The translations under genes were made by a program, and so were the position numbers. Below are positions 53,851 through 63,666 of a stretch of 64,000 bases of DNA, in pieces. How positions within the stretch are numbered: position 1 is the first letter of the stretch; every line of letters begins with the position of its first letter. The DNA comes from Paenibacillus mangrovi (GTDB taxonomy: Bacteria > Bacillota > Bacilli > Paenibacillales > Paenibacillaceae): contig NZ_JALIRP010000003.1 in the NCBI RefSeq assembly GCF_022898935.1, positions 372,001-436,000 of the forward strand, read 5' to 3'. Under the pieces are notes generated by a model, which did not search any database, had not been told where the DNA came from, and saw only the letters and a list, made by a program, of their open reading frames with translations.

Positions 53851-54869
53851 TCAATGCCGAAAAACGACCGGTATTCCGAAGGAGACATGCCCACGAAATT
53901 TTTGAACGTCTTGGTAAAGTGCGGATAATCCTCGTATCCGACCTGAACCGCAATATCCGTGATCGTCAGCGCCGGAATGGCGAGCAACTTGCGGGCTTCC
54001 TCAATCCGCTTCTTGATGCGGTAATGGACGAAGGTTTCGCCCGTCATTTTCTTAAACAAAGCGCTGAAATATGTGCGGGTAAGCCCTACCTTCTTGGCTA
54101 CTTCCTCCAATGTAACCTCCTCGGACAGATGCAGATCAATAAATGCCTTGGCCTCCTCGATCGGGTCTTTGAACTTGCCTTTGCGCGTCAGCTGTAGCTG
54201 CGTATAGATATCCTCCAGCACGATTCCAAAGGCTTCAAGCGCTTCCTTCTTGCTAATATCCGTACCGCTCTTGTCGACGCTGATTTGTGGCTGCCACCCC
54301 CGCTGCGAAAGTCTACCGACGATCATGTTCAGGCAGTCCTCAAGGACCGACTTCATACAGAGTACATGCAGTCCGCCGAAAAGGCAGTTCTCCCTGCTTT
54401 CCTCCAGCAGCCGGGTCATGTCACCCTTCTGCAGCATCCAGATGCTCTGCTCCAGCTTTTCCGCCCATTCCACGTATTTCTGCAGCGACAGAATATTCTC
54501 ATTCATGCCGGCAATGATCTCGCGCAGCGCGTCATGGACATCCTGCTGAGTCACAGGTTTGAGCAAATAACGTTTGACACCGTAAGCAATGGCCCGCTGG
54601 GCATACTCAAAATCGTTGTAACCGGAAATCACCGCCACCTGCACATGCCCGAATTCCCTGTGAATCCGCTCGCATAGATCCAGGCCGTCCATCCGCTTCA
54701 TCCGCAGATCGGTCAGCACCAAATGCGGCTCCTCGCTGCGGATCATCTCCAAAGCGGTCTCCCCGTCGTCCGCCGTGTAAATGGCCGAAAACGACGCCGG
54801 ATAACGCTGCACCATTTTTACCAATCCCTTTTGAATGACAGGTTCGTCTTCCACAATCAGTACACGCAT
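53847..54869 (-). CDS. YesN-type AraC-family response regulator (short form)
   Basis: 340 residues. Receiver domain 1-120 with VEDEP and phospho-acceptor Asp54 in VLTDLRMKRMDG. A shortened linker (about 125-235) is followed by the AraC DNA-binding domain (about 240-340): LHLSEEVTLEEVAKKVGLTRTYFSALFKKMTGETFVHYRIKKRIEEA, and the second helix-turn-helix ITDIAVQVGYEDYPHFTKTFKNFVGMSPSEYR. Typical YesN proteins are ~500 residues, so the middle domain is much reduced. It is the likely activator of the transport and hydrolase genes around it. Confidence 0.95.
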   Translation of the reverse strand: MRVLIVEDEPVIQKGLVKMVQRYPASFSAIYTADDGETALEMIRSEEPHLVLTDLRMKRMDGLDLCERIHREFGHVQVAVISGYNDFEYAQRAIAYGVKRYLLKPVTQQDVHDALREIIAGMNENILSLQKYVEWAEKLEQSIWMLQKGDMTRLLEESRENCLFGGLHVLCMKSVLEDCLNMIVGRLSQRGWQPQISVDKSGTDISKKEALEAFGIVLEDIYTQLQLTRKGKFKDPIEEAKAFIDLHLSEEVTLEEVAKKVGLTRTYFSALFKKMTGETFVHYRIKKRIEEARKLLAIPALTITDIAVQVGYEDYPHFTKTFKNFVGMSPSEYRSFFGIE

Positions 54870-54944
54870 GGATCATAACCCCTTTTCTCGCCGGTTTTGA
54901 AAAAAAGTACCTGCAGTGCTATGCGCCACGCCTGACCACCACCT

Positions 54945-56525
54945 TTAGCGGTTTGGCAGGACCAGCACACCTTCGTGCGCGTTATAACGCTGCGTCGCTT
55001 CAAGGATAATCGCATCCCCGCCGCGATCTCTATACTCCCTGATCACTTTGGGCCAATCCGAAATCGGTTCCTTGCCGTAAATCATTCGCACCATATGGTC
55101 GACGATAAATAGCGGAGGCTGATTCGGGTTATTGGGGGCCAGCTCCGGGTATACGCTGAACACCTCCAGCTCGGGCACGAAGACAATGTTCCCCAGCCCC
55201 TCACCGGTAAGCGTCGAATCAATTGCATCGAGTACATCCCCGCCGCCCGGAAGCAGCTTCGTTCTTTCGCGGTTAATCGTCAGGTCATGGGTCAGCCACA
55301 GCAGCTCACGGAATCCCTGTTCGTCCTGCTGATCCTGCGTTTTCGGAAACGGATAATGGATCACGCCATCCGTCACCGTATAGGTGTCGCCGGGTATTCC
55401 GAAGGAAAAAAACAGCTCGGCCTCGTCGCTGAGCATCCAGTCGAAAAATTTAAGGATGCCGATGGCTGTCTCTTTTGACACCTGTTTGTTAATAAAGTAC
55501 GAGTTTATCACGGAGCTATATAGCCCGTAGCCTTTCGTTCCTCCGGGACCTTCGGGTGAAGGGATGATATCCACCTTGGCACCGGGAACGGAATCAATCA
55601 CCTTCGACCGGAAATCAAGCAGCCCGGCGGCGTTAGCCGTCCAGATTCCAACTTTGCCGGCATAAATATTCCGGGCATATTCATTCATACCCACCGTTGC
55701 GAAATTTTTCGCGATCAAACCTTCCTCGAGCATCGTTTTATAGACCGAGAGAGCTTCCATCATGCGCTTTTCTTCGAAAAACTTCGGCACGATCTCGCCA
55801 TTCTTGCGTTCAAACTGGTATCCGAGCACATCGTAGGCTCCAAAAATGACATCCGCATATTTGAAGTTCTCCCGCATCTGGTACGGGTTCTCAACTCCCA
55901 GCTTCTTAAAGGCGCGCAGCACGTCCAAAAATTGATCCACCGTCTTCGGGACCGGAAGCCCCGTCTTCTTAAGCAGATCGGTCCGGATGTAAGTGCCTCG
56001 CCTTGACGGGTTATCGAGCCAGGCAGGAATGCCGTAAATATGACCGTCATAGCTGGTCTCCTGCCAAGCTTCCTTAGGAATCCGTTGCAGCAGACGGGGT
56101 GCATAAGTCCGCAACAGATCATCCAAAGGCATAAACAATCCGGCTTCCACCGTCCCTGCCATCGAAGCAGAGCTGGCTCCGCCCACCGTCTGGATCACAT
56201 CCGGGAAATCATCGCCGGTCAACAGCACGGGCAGGCGCTTATCCACATCCTTCAGCGGAATCATCGTAATCTGAAGATCCGTGTTTGTCAGCGCTTCCAA
56301 TTGTTTGATCCACTTATCCTCATGGATATCTTCCAGCTTGATCGCATATGGATTGGAGCCGGTAGACAACACGATCGAAAAAGACAACGCCCCCAGGGAA
56401 GAGCCGCTGCCGGCCATGGGTCCAGGGGAGTGACCGGAGATGCCGGGAGAATGGGATATTCCCGGAATAGAACAGCCTGCAAGAGTCACGATCGTGGCTA
56501 GTACCAGATAAAACCACCTTTTCAT
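54945..56525 (-). CDS. Extracellular solute-binding lipoprotein 2 (CUT1 sugar ABC transporter)
   Basis: 526 residues. Lipoprotein signal with lipobox LAGC, a Pro/Ser/Gly-rich linker, then the same fold as the protein at 50220: MIPLKDVDKRLPVLLTGDDFPDVI, GIPAWLDNPSRRGTYIRTDLLKKTGLPVPKT, KGYGLYSSVINSYFIN and WPKVIREYRDRGG. AGGGGGAGG lies just before the ATG. It follows the two Lpl-type permease genes by 139 bp and precedes the regulator by 75 bp, so this copy is the natural partner of those permeases. A cre-like site lies upstream. Confidence 0.93.
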   Translation of the reverse strand: MKRWFYLVLATIVTLAGCSIPGISHSPGISGHSPGPMAGSGSSLGALSFSIVLSTGSNPYAIKLEDIHEDKWIKQLEALTNTDLQITMIPLKDVDKRLPVLLTGDDFPDVIQTVGGASSASMAGTVEAGLFMPLDDLLRTYAPRLLQRIPKEAWQETSYDGHIYGIPAWLDNPSRRGTYIRTDLLKKTGLPVPKTVDQFLDVLRAFKKLGVENPYQMRENFKYADVIFGAYDVLGYQFERKNGEIVPKFFEEKRMMEALSVYKTMLEEGLIAKNFATVGMNEYARNIYAGKVGIWTANAAGLLDFRSKVIDSVPGAKVDIIPSPEGPGGTKGYGLYSSVINSYFINKQVSKETAIGILKFFDWMLSDEAELFFSFGIPGDTYTVTDGVIHYPFPKTQDQQDEQGFRELLWLTHDLTINRERTKLLPGGGDVLDAIDSTLTGEGLGNIVFVPELEVFSVYPELAPNNPNQPPLFIVDHMVRMIYGKEPISDWPKVIREYRDRGGDAIILEATQRYNAHEGVLVLPNR

Positions 56526-56619
56526 TGCCTCCCCCTCTTACTCGTCCGGTTTGCTCTCTTCGGACGTGATGAGCGCTATTCGATTCGAAACACCTCTATA
56601 TTAACATATTTCTCCAATG

Positions 56620-56633
56620 TGAAAACGCATTCA
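56620..56633 (+). promoter_or_regulatory. cre-like CcpA site before solute-binding protein 2
   Basis: TGAAAACGCATTCA matches TGAAARCGYTWNCW at 13 of 14 positions (A for T at position 10). It lies 95-108 bp upstream of the binding-protein start, near its likely promoter, consistent with catabolite repression by glucose. Confidence 0.55.
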
Positions 56634-56664
56634 ATTGCAAATCCGATGCTACTATGCCGAGCCT

Positions 56665-57528
56665 CTAGGTTTTGATCGAGCCAACCAGCATCCCTTTGAT
56701 GAAATATTTCTGCAGGAACGGATAGACAATAATGATCGGCAGAACCGATACGACAATGACTGCCATCTGCACGCCCGCCGGCGACACCTCATTTACGCCC
56801 TCCAGCAGGCTCCCGGCTTGGCCGAGGTCATTACTGAGCACGATTTCGCGCAGACGAAGCTGGAGCGGATACAGTGCGCGGTTATTAATGAAGTAGAGGG
56901 CCGTGGAGTACGAGTTCCAGTGGGATACGGCGTAAAACAATCCCATCGTCGCCATGACCGGTTTGGACAAGGGCAGGATCACGCTCCACATTGTCCGCAG
57001 CTCGCTCGCACCGTCGATTCTGGCACTGTCCACCAGTTCCGCGGGGAGCGCCACGAAAAAGGACCTCATGATAAACAGGTTATACGCGCTGATGGCCGAG
57101 GGAATGACGAGCACCCATAAGGTGTTCAGCATATGCAGATTTTTGATGACCAGATAGTTCGGGATGAGCGGCGCCTGGAAAATCATTGTGATGAGGATGA
57201 AGATCAGGATCACCTTCCGAATCGAATATTCCGGACGGGACAGCGGGTAGGCCAGGGAGGCCGTCATGATCAGGTTGATGGCCGTACCGCCTACGGTAAT
57301 GATGACGCTGACCAGGAAAGCCCTCCAGATCGAAGTATCGGCCAGTATCACCTTATAATTGATAAAGGTCCAATCGACGGGAATCAGCTTGACGAGACCG
57401 GCATTGATGGCCTTGCTGCTGCTGAACGATTTGGCAAGCACATGGAGCAGCGGAAATACCATAAGGCAGCCGACGATCGTCAGAAAAATCGTGTTGAACC
57501 AATCAAACAAACGTCCTTTGATGCTCAT
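56665..57528 (-). CDS. Sugar ABC transporter permease, LplC/YtcP type
   Basis: 287 residues, six membrane helices. The conserved EAA-like loop reads ELVDSARIDGASELRTMWSVILPLSKPVMAT. The C-terminus QKYFIKGMLVGSIKT is typical of LplC. It pairs with the LplB-type permease 18 bp upstream and a binding protein downstream. No ATPase gene is here; CUT1 systems in Bacillales often share a general ATPase (MsmX type) encoded elsewhere. Confidence 0.94.
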   Translation of the reverse strand: MSIKGRLFDWFNTIFLTIVGCLMVFPLLHVLAKSFSSSKAINAGLVKLIPVDWTFINYKVILADTSIWRAFLVSVIITVGGTAINLIMTASLAYPLSRPEYSIRKVILIFILITMIFQAPLIPNYLVIKNLHMLNTLWVLVIPSAISAYNLFIMRSFFVALPAELVDSARIDGASELRTMWSVILPLSKPVMATMGLFYAVSHWNSYSTALYFINNRALYPLQLRLREIVLSNDLGQAGSLLEGVNEVSPAGVQMAVIVVSVLPIIIVYPFLQKYFIKGMLVGSIKT

Positions 57529-57546
57529 TTCGCCTTGCTCCCTTCT

Positions 57547-58512
57547 CTAGTAAAGTCCTTCTCCGCTTGCCTTCTTGCTCAGGGTGTTGCCGATCATGAT
57601 CAGCATCAGACCTACGAGGGACTTAAACAATCCGATGGCTGTTGTATAGCTGTATTGCTGATCGATCAGTCCGACCCGATAAATATACGTATCCAGAATA
57701 TCGCCGTTATGCTCGTTCAGCGAGTTGACGAAGACGAATACCCGTTCAAAACCAAAATCCAGGAAGTTGCCGATGTGCAGCAGGAACATGATCGTAATCG
57801 TCGGCAGAATCGCCGGAATGGTAATGGATAACGTCTGTCTCCAGCGGTTGGCGCCATCCATGCGCGCCGCTTCGTACAGCTCGGGATTGACGCTTGCGAG
57901 CGCCGCCAGATAGACGATCGTCCCCCAGCCGCTGTCCTTCCAGATCCCTGTACCGACCAGGATGCTGCGGATATATGAATCTTCCCCGAGAAAATAAATG
58001 GACTTGATGCCGAACACGTTCAGAACCTGATTGACGATCCCGGTTGTCGGAGACAAGATGCCGATCATGATCCCGCCGATAATGACCCAGGAAAGGAAAT
58101 GGGGCAGGTACACAACCGTTTGCAAAATGCGTTTGTAGAGCACCTTCCTCATCTCATTGAGCAGAAGCGCCAGAATGATCGGCACCGGAAAGGCAAAGAG
58201 AATATCATACAAACCGATCAACACGGTATTCTCCAGAATCCTAAGGAACTCCGTGTAGGTGAACATCCGTTTGAACTGATCCAGTCCCACCCAGGGACTG
58301 CCGGTGAAACCCTTGAAAATGTTGTAGTTCTGGAAGGCCATGACCGAACCCATCAGCGGCAGATATTTAAAAATAATAAAATAAAGAATGCCCGGAATAG
58401 TAATGAAATAGAGCGCTTTGTATTTGCGGAAATTACTCCGCCGCCTGCCGAGAGGCCTGCTTGTCTTCATGCTTGTCTGGTTTGCCGTTGGCGCCTGTCC
58501 TGACATCATCAT
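57547..58512 (-). CDS. Sugar ABC transporter permease, LplB/YteP type
   Basis: 321 residues, six membrane helices after a basic N-terminal tail. It starts KALYFITIPGILYFIIFKYLPLMGSVMAFQNYNIFKGF, typical of LplB. The EAA loop is ELYEAARMDGANRWRQTLSITIPAILPTI. AAGGAGCG lies ahead of three tandem ATGs. It is the first gene of the permease-permease-binding protein run. A cre-like site is ~80 bp upstream. Confidence 0.94.
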   Translation of the reverse strand: MMMSGQAPTANQTSMKTSRPLGRRRSNFRKYKALYFITIPGILYFIIFKYLPLMGSVMAFQNYNIFKGFTGSPWVGLDQFKRMFTYTEFLRILENTVLIGLYDILFAFPVPIILALLLNEMRKVLYKRILQTVVYLPHFLSWVIIGGIMIGILSPTTGIVNQVLNVFGIKSIYFLGEDSYIRSILVGTGIWKDSGWGTIVYLAALASVNPELYEAARMDGANRWRQTLSITIPAILPTITIMFLLHIGNFLDFGFERVFVFVNSLNEHNGDILDTYIYRVGLIDQQYSYTTAIGLFKSLVGLMLIMIGNTLSKKASGEGLY

Positions 58513-58587
58513 CGCTCCTTCTGCTTATGAACCGGATGAGCCTGCAGCGCGGTCAAGTTGCCGGTTCAGTTTCTCTTATTCAATAAA

Positions 58588-58601
58588 AGAAAGCGTTATC
58601 T
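58588..58601 (+). promoter_or_regulatory. cre-like CcpA site before the Lpl-type permeases
   Basis: AGAAAGCGTTATCT matches TGAAARCGYTWNCW at 13 of 14 positions (only the first base differs). GCGTT and AACGC around it also form an inverted repeat. It lies 76-89 bp upstream of the permease start. Confidence 0.6.
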
Positions 58602-58730
58602 TAAACGCGTATAATTGGCGTGCGTCCTGACTCTCTCGCCTTCGAAACTATCTTAACCCTCCCCGGCAGGGGGCCGGAATGGAGATTTGTCGAGTGACTT
58701 GTGTTTTATTATGATTGTCTGAACGAGACG

Positions 58731-61298
58731 TTACGGGCGGTGCTTTCCTGCGCTGATCGTCATGCTTTTGCCTTCTTGAACCGGAAAACTGTAGCGGAAG
58801 CCAGGGTCGACCCCTGGATTCCTTCCGGACGGCGGCGAGATGATTTCATCCGCAACATGCAGCGGCACGGGTGACCATAGCCGGCACATCCCGGTGTGGT
58901 GCGGATGGATGATGACTTCGGACGGCATGCCATTCTTCCAGCGCATATCGACCGTATAGCCGCCCCTGGCTCGAAGTCCCTTGACTTCGCCAGCAGGCCA
59001 CTGTGGCGGAAGCGCGGGCAGCAGCCGCAGCTCGCCAGCATGCGATTGCAGCAGCATCTCGGCCATGCCTGCGGCCCCGCCGAAATTGCCGTCAATCTGA
59101 AACGGTGGATGGCAGTCCAGCATATTGGGGTAGGTGGACAGCGTCAGCAGCTTGGACAGATGCCCGTGCGCTTCGCTGCCCATCATCAGCCGGGCGTAAA
59201 AGTTGACGATCCAGGCGCGGCTCCAACCCGTATGTCCCCCGCCTGAAGCAAGCCTGCGGGCAAGCGTCACCCTTGCGGCTTCCGCAAACCCGGGCGTATC
59301 CAAGGCATCGATGAGCTCGCCCGGGTGCAGAGCGAACAGATGCGAGATGTGCCGGTGCCCAAGGTCCGCTTCCTCATAATCGGCCTGCCATTCCATAATC
59401 TGTCCATGGCGGCCGATCTGCGGTTTCGGGATGCGCTGGATGGCCTTCTCCAGTTCGGAGATGAAGTCCGCATCCCCAAGCCCCTGTCCGTCATTTACCG
59501 CTATCCCTTTCGCCGACATCGCGGAAATACCAAGGATTCGTGCAGCTTCGAGGCAGGCTTCAAACAGCGTCAGCGCAATCTGAGAATCCATGGAAGGTCC
59601 CATGCACAGACTGCCGCTTCCGCCGCCCGGAAGTAGGAATTTGTTCTCCGGCGAGACGGAGGGCCCTGTAACGAGCATCCCGTCCTCGCCTAGGGTCATA
59701 TAATCCAGCAAGAAAACAGCGGCTTCCTTCATCACCGGATAGGCACGCCGCTTCAGGAACGTCGCATCCAGCCCGTACCGGTAATGCTCCCAGAAGTGGA
59801 GACTAAGCCAGGCGGCTCCCATCGGCCAAACGGTACAGGTCATCAGAATGCCTTCCGGACGGGTCTCCGCCCACAGATTCGTGTTGTGGTGAGCCACGAA
59901 TCCCCTGCACCCGTACATGTCGCGGGCCGTAGCCTGACCGCTGGGCACCATCCGCTCAATCAGGTCAAAGAGCGGCTCATGGCAATCGGCCAGTCCCAGA
60001 CTTTCCGCAGGCCAATAATTCATCTGCATGTTGATGTTGATCGTGTATTTCGATTCCCACGGCGGCGTGAAGCTGTGGTTCCAGATCCCCTGCAGGTTCG
60101 CAGCCAGCGTACCTGGTCGCGAACAGGATAGCAGCAGATAACGGCCGTACTGCGCGTGAAGAGCCATCAGACCGGGGTCCGAAAATTGGCACGCTCCGGC
60201 CCCGGCATCATGCGAACCCTCGCCCGCCTCCTTGAGCCTGAGCAGGCGCTGATCGGTCGGCAGCTCCTCGAGCGGATCGCCGCCTGGCGTCAGGTTTAGC
60301 TCGAAACGGTCGAATCTCTGCCGATATTCCTTCACGTGGCGCTTGAATAGTTCGTCATAGGTCAAAGCGGTAGCCCGTTCCAACTGAATAAAGCTCGATT
60401 CCTCCGGGTTATTCTCCCGGAACGTCGTCTGCGCGGCAAGCAGAAGCGTCACCGCATCGGCCTCCTCCACGGACAGGAAATCACCGATCGTCCGCACGGC
60501 GCCTCCTTCATGGACGGCGCGGAAGGCTGCGCTGAAGCGGATTCCGTCCGTGCCGCATTCGCCGCCCATGATCACCGTACCGCCCGGTCCCGGCCGGCAT
60601 CCGCTGTCCAGGGGACGGCGCATGAGATTGGCCGCGAAAGTTAGCGCGCCGGGACGGTCCGCAGTGAGGCGGACGACCAGGACACCGTCCGGCTCGCTGA
60701 CGAAATACTGCCTGCGGTAGTTGACTCCCCTTGCATGATAAGTCACGTTCACGACGGCGCGCTCCAGATCAAGCTCGCGCTCATACTCTTCCACCGGGAC
60801 GTCCGCAAGCGGCTTTATCATCAAATCGCCAAGCGGCTGATAAGGCTGCTCATACTTCGGGGAAGCGGTAAGCGCCATGCGGGCCAGATGCTCCGCTTCC
60901 GCCTGCCTGCCATCGCGTAGCAGGGTCCGGATCTCTTCAAGGTAAGGTCCCGCATCCGGATTGGCCGCCCGCGAAGGGCCCCCGTACCAGAGCGAATCCT
61001 CGTTCAGACGGATCGTGTCGAGGCCGGTGGACCCGTACACCATCGCTCCGAGGCGCCCGTTGCCGATCGGCAGTGCCTCCTCCCAAGCCGCCGCCGGAGC
61101 GGTGTACCAGAGCCTTAAGGGACGGCCGTGCCGGCTGGAACGTTTTGAATAACCGGCACTCTCCAAGTCATCCCCGTCCCGGTCCCGGTTCTGATATTGC
61201 TTATCATGCTCCTGATCGTGCTTCGTTTCATATGGCTGCCTATCCTTTGCTGCTTGCTCCGGCATCTGACCGGTTACGCTGTCGCTGCTTCGCTCCAT
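58731..61298 (-). CDS. GH95 alpha-L-fucosidase (intact)
   Basis: 855 residues. After a ~58-residue charged N-terminal extension the GH95 beta-sandwich begins ([40 protein letters not shown]). The helical barrel contains [15 protein letters not shown] near 420 with the catalytic Asn pair, HFWEHYRYG near 502 with the Glu acid, and [19 protein letters not shown] near 735 with the Asp. All residues known to be needed in characterised GH95 enzymes are present. There is no signal peptide, so it acts in the cytoplasm on alpha-1,2-fucosyl (or alpha-L-galactosyl) ends. The ATG has GGGGAG nine bases upstream. It follows the Gfo/Idh gene by ~50 bp. Confidence 0.95.
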   Translation of the reverse strand: MERSSDSVTGQMPEQAAKDRQPYETKHDQEHDKQYQNRDRDGDDLESAGYSKRSSRHGRPLRLWYTAPAAAWEEALPIGNGRLGAMVYGSTGLDTIRLNEDSLWYGGPSRAANPDAGPYLEEIRTLLRDGRQAEAEHLARMALTASPKYEQPYQPLGDLMIKPLADVPVEEYERELDLERAVVNVTYHARGVNYRRQYFVSEPDGVLVVRLTADRPGALTFAANLMRRPLDSGCRPGPGGTVIMGGECGTDGIRFSAAFRAVHEGGAVRTIGDFLSVEEADAVTLLLAAQTTFRENNPEESSFIQLERATALTYDELFKRHVKEYRQRFDRFELNLTPGGDPLEELPTDQRLLRLKEAGEGSHDAGAGACQFSDPGLMALHAQYGRYLLLSCSRPGTLAANLQGIWNHSFTPPWESKYTININMQMNYWPAESLGLADCHEPLFDLIERMVPSGQATARDMYGCRGFVAHHNTNLWAETRPEGILMTCTVWPMGAAWLSLHFWEHYRYGLDATFLKRRAYPVMKEAAVFLLDYMTLGEDGMLVTGPSVSPENKFLLPGGGSGSLCMGPSMDSQIALTLFEACLEAARILGISAMSAKGIAVNDGQGLGDADFISELEKAIQRIPKPQIGRHGQIMEWQADYEEADLGHRHISHLFALHPGELIDALDTPGFAEAARVTLARRLASGGGHTGWSRAWIVNFYARLMMGSEAHGHLSKLLTLSTYPNMLDCHPPFQIDGNFGGAAGMAEMLLQSHAGELRLLPALPPQWPAGEVKGLRARGGYTVDMRWKNGMPSEVIIHPHHTGMCRLWSPVPLHVADEIISPPSGRNPGVDPGFRYSFPVQEGKSMTISAGKHRP

Positions 61299-61350
61299 CT
61301 CATGGATCTCCCCTTTCCTTCATCTGAACAGCTTCGAATTCTTGCTGGAA

Positions 61351-62643
61351 TCAGCCCTTATCGACCTCGAACACAATCGCTTTAATCGACTCACTGCCGT
61401 CATTGACCAAACCATGCTTCCACCAAGGCTTATTCACAATGACATCGCCCGGGCCTACCCGCGTATCCGTACCGTTAATCGTCATGAGACCGGTGCCCTC
61501 CAGAATGACGTAGATTTCCTCATCCTCCCGGTGCCCGTGATAACCTATCGAAGTGCCCGGAGGCAGAACGGAATAACACAAAAACTTTAACGGCGTTTCG
61601 AAATCCCCCTTGCCGAACAGTCGGATGCTTTCAACCAGCCCCTGGCCTCCATGGCTCGAAGCCGACTTCAGCTCGGCCCGCATGAAATTGCGAATATCTG
61701 CTGGTCCATAACCCCAACTAGCGGAGGTATCCACTTGCTGCCCCTGCTTTAGGGACTCGCGCGTATAATAAGCAAGCGCCTGGTTTTTAAGGTATTCCTT
61801 CGCATCCGTCTCGCCCCGCCGTTTCTCCTCCAAGGCTTTCATAAATTCCTGAACCGGCGTCCGGACCTCCACGTCGCTGAAATCGCTCCAGCGCTGCACG
61901 CCCGCCGGCGTCGTCAGCTCAATCTCCCCGTCCTTGAAGGTCAGGCTGCCCTTCTCCCCCTCAATGCGCCAGTCTCCTGGCCACTGCGTTTCGCGCCCCA
62001 CGCTGCGCAGCGAGCAGCGGAAGGAAGCCTGAATGCCTGCCTGCAAATCCATCACGATATGGAACACATGACGCTTCACGGCGTACAGTTTGCCGACTTC
62101 ACGTCCCGACAAATGGCGCAGCAGATCAAAATGGTGAATGATCACTTCTTCGAGTTCATCGTTCGGTTCAAGCGTCACCCGCTGTCGTTTGCGGAAAAAT
62201 TCGCATTCCAGCGACTGCAGCGCGCCGACCGCGTCTTCTTCGATCAGCTGCTTCAGCTTGCGCAGCGGTGCAAAGGTGCGATAATTTTCCGCGATCATGA
62301 ACGGAATCCGCTCCTCTTCCGCCCTCTTCACAATCTCTTGAGCCTTCTCGTAATTCTCCGCGATCGGCTTCTCGCACAGCACCGGCAGTTTATAATCAAA
62401 AGCCAAGTGATTGATCGCCGTATGCACATGGCGCGGCGTCACATTGATCACGAAATCCGGCCGTTCCCGCTCAATGGCTTCCGTGGTATCCGTATAGAAG
62501 GGAATCCCGTCTGCCTGCAGCTGCTCTCCTCTGCTACCATCCGTATCCGAAGCCGCCAGCTCCAAATCTTCGTTCAAACTCCGCAATCTGCGGAGCCAGC
62601 CGCTTCCGGCCTCACCCAATCCAACTAAAAGCGCTTTCATCAA
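61351..62643 (-). CDS. Gfo/Idh/MocA dehydrogenase fused to a C-terminal cupin
   Basis: 430 residues. Residues 1-125 form the NAD(P) Rossmann domain (LLVGLGEAGSGW, catalytic Lys in CEKP at 90-93), and ~125-335 the substrate domain. Residues ~345-430 are a complete cupin: motif 1 with His369, His371, Glu375 and Gly382 in exact spacing, motif 2 ending with His410 and Asn414. Fusion of the two folds is uncommon. The dehydrogenase part likely oxidises a sugar or uronate; the metal-binding cupin may isomerise or bind the same sugar. It follows a transporter terminator and has its own upstream region; the stop lies 52 bp before the GH95 start. Confidence 0.9.
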   Translation of the reverse strand: MMKALLVGLGEAGSGWLRRLRSLNEDLELAASDTDGSRGEQLQADGIPFYTDTTEAIERERPDFVINVTPRHVHTAINHLAFDYKLPVLCEKPIAENYEKAQEIVKRAEEERIPFMIAENYRTFAPLRKLKQLIEEDAVGALQSLECEFFRKRQRVTLEPNDELEEVIIHHFDLLRHLSGREVGKLYAVKRHVFHIVMDLQAGIQASFRCSLRSVGRETQWPGDWRIEGEKGSLTFKDGEIELTTPAGVQRWSDFSDVEVRTPVQEFMKALEEKRRGETDAKEYLKNQALAYYTRESLKQGQQVDTSASWGYGPADIRNFMRAELKSASSHGGQGLVESIRLFGKGDFETPLKFLCYSVLPPGTSIGYHGHREDEEIYVILEGTGLMTINGTDTRVGPGDVIVNKPWWKHGLVNDGSESIKAIVFEVDKG

Positions 62644-62733
62644 AAAAACCTCCTATCCCACACCGTTATTCAAGCTTTCCTTCATACTACTACCGGGTGC
62701 GTGCAGTCTACATTGCTTAGATTGCGTACGGCT

Positions 62734-62747
62734 TGTGTTTTTTTAAG
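62734..62747 (-). repeat. 14-mer shared with 51886-51899 (copy 2)
   Basis: TGTGTTTTTTTAAG, 91 bp upstream of the Gfo/Idh/MocA start, identical to the copy before solute-binding protein 1 and at a similar distance. A common regulatory element is possible. Confidence 0.35.
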
Positions 62748-62779
62748 GTATCGAGGATACATGGACGGCAGGAAAACGC

Positions 62780-62808
62780 AAAAAAAGCCTGGCCCCGCAG
62801 GCCAGGCT
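62780..62808 (-). terminator. Terminator after the CUT1 permease pair
   Basis: AGCCTGGCC and GGCCAGGCT pair around CCGCA or its complement, followed by TTTTTTT on the minus strand. It lies 37 bp after the permease stop. Confidence 0.85.
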
Positions 62809-62844
62809 CCTCGCCATCCAATATTTCGGCTAATTACGCCAGAT

Positions 62845-63666
62845 TCACCCTTTGACCGCGCCGGCGGCGATCCCGTCGACGAAATACTTTTGCAGTAAAA
62901 TGTATACGAGTATGCTCGGAATGGCAGCCATAAGCGAGCCGGCGGCAATCCAGCCGATCTGCGCGCTGTTTTCCCCGAAGAAGCTGGACAAGGCGACCGT
63001 AATTGTACGCGAATCGGCCTTTTGCAGGAAAAAGAGTGAGAACTGGTAGTCATTCCAAATTGAGTTTGCATTCATAATAACGATCGTAGCCGTAACGGGC
63101 TTCAGAAGCGGCATTATGATGCGGAAAAACATTCCCGTCTTGGTTGCCCCGTCAATCATCGCCGCCTCATCCAGCTCCCTCGGGATCGTACCGATGAAGC
63201 TCGTGTACAGGAAAATGGCCATCGACAGCTGAAAGGTCACATGCAGCAGCACGATCCCGTAATAAGTATTCATGAAGCCGATATCCACGAAAAGCTTATA
63301 CAAGGGAACCAGAATGGTTAGCGGCGGCACGATCAGCGCACTGACGAAGATGCCATATACCCACTTGTTCAGCTTCGATTGGTACCGTGCCAGTGGAAAG
63401 GCTGCCAGAGAGCCGAAGATCAGAATCAGTACCACGGACATAACGGTGATGACCCCTGTGTTCAGGAAGGCTCTGCCCAGATGGGCATTCTGCCAGGCAC
63501 TCATAAAATTGCCCATAAACCAGTAACCGGGAAATGCCCACTTGGAACTCATATCCCGCATATCCTTGAAGGATACTGTCAGCAGGATGTAAAACGGAAT
63601 GATATGCACCAAGGCCACGAAAAGGCCGATAACCGTATACATAACCGTGCGTTTTCGCTGCTTCAT
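62845..63666 (-). CDS. Sugar ABC transporter permease, MalG type
   Basis: 273 residues, six membrane helices. EAA loop: [31 protein letters not shown]. The C-terminus is [17 protein letters not shown]. The start overlaps the stop of the MalF-type gene by four bases, so they are a pair. Its last ~245 bp are nearly repeated at 40139-40384 as a frameshifted relic. The transporter belongs to the CUT1 family and is a second uptake system of the locus; its binding protein would lie beyond the window. Confidence 0.94.
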   Translation of the reverse strand: MKQRKRTVMYTVIGLFVALVHIIPFYILLTVSFKDMRDMSSKWAFPGYWFMGNFMSAWQNAHLGRAFLNTGVITVMSVVLILIFGSLAAFPLARYQSKLNKWVYGIFVSALIVPPLTILVPLYKLFVDIGFMNTYYGIVLLHVTFQLSMAIFLYTSFIGTIPRELDEAAMIDGATKTGMFFRIIMPLLKPVTATIVIMNANSIWNDYQFSLFFLQKADSRTITVALSSFFGENSAQIGWIAAGSLMAAIPSILVYILLQKYFVDGIAAGAVKG

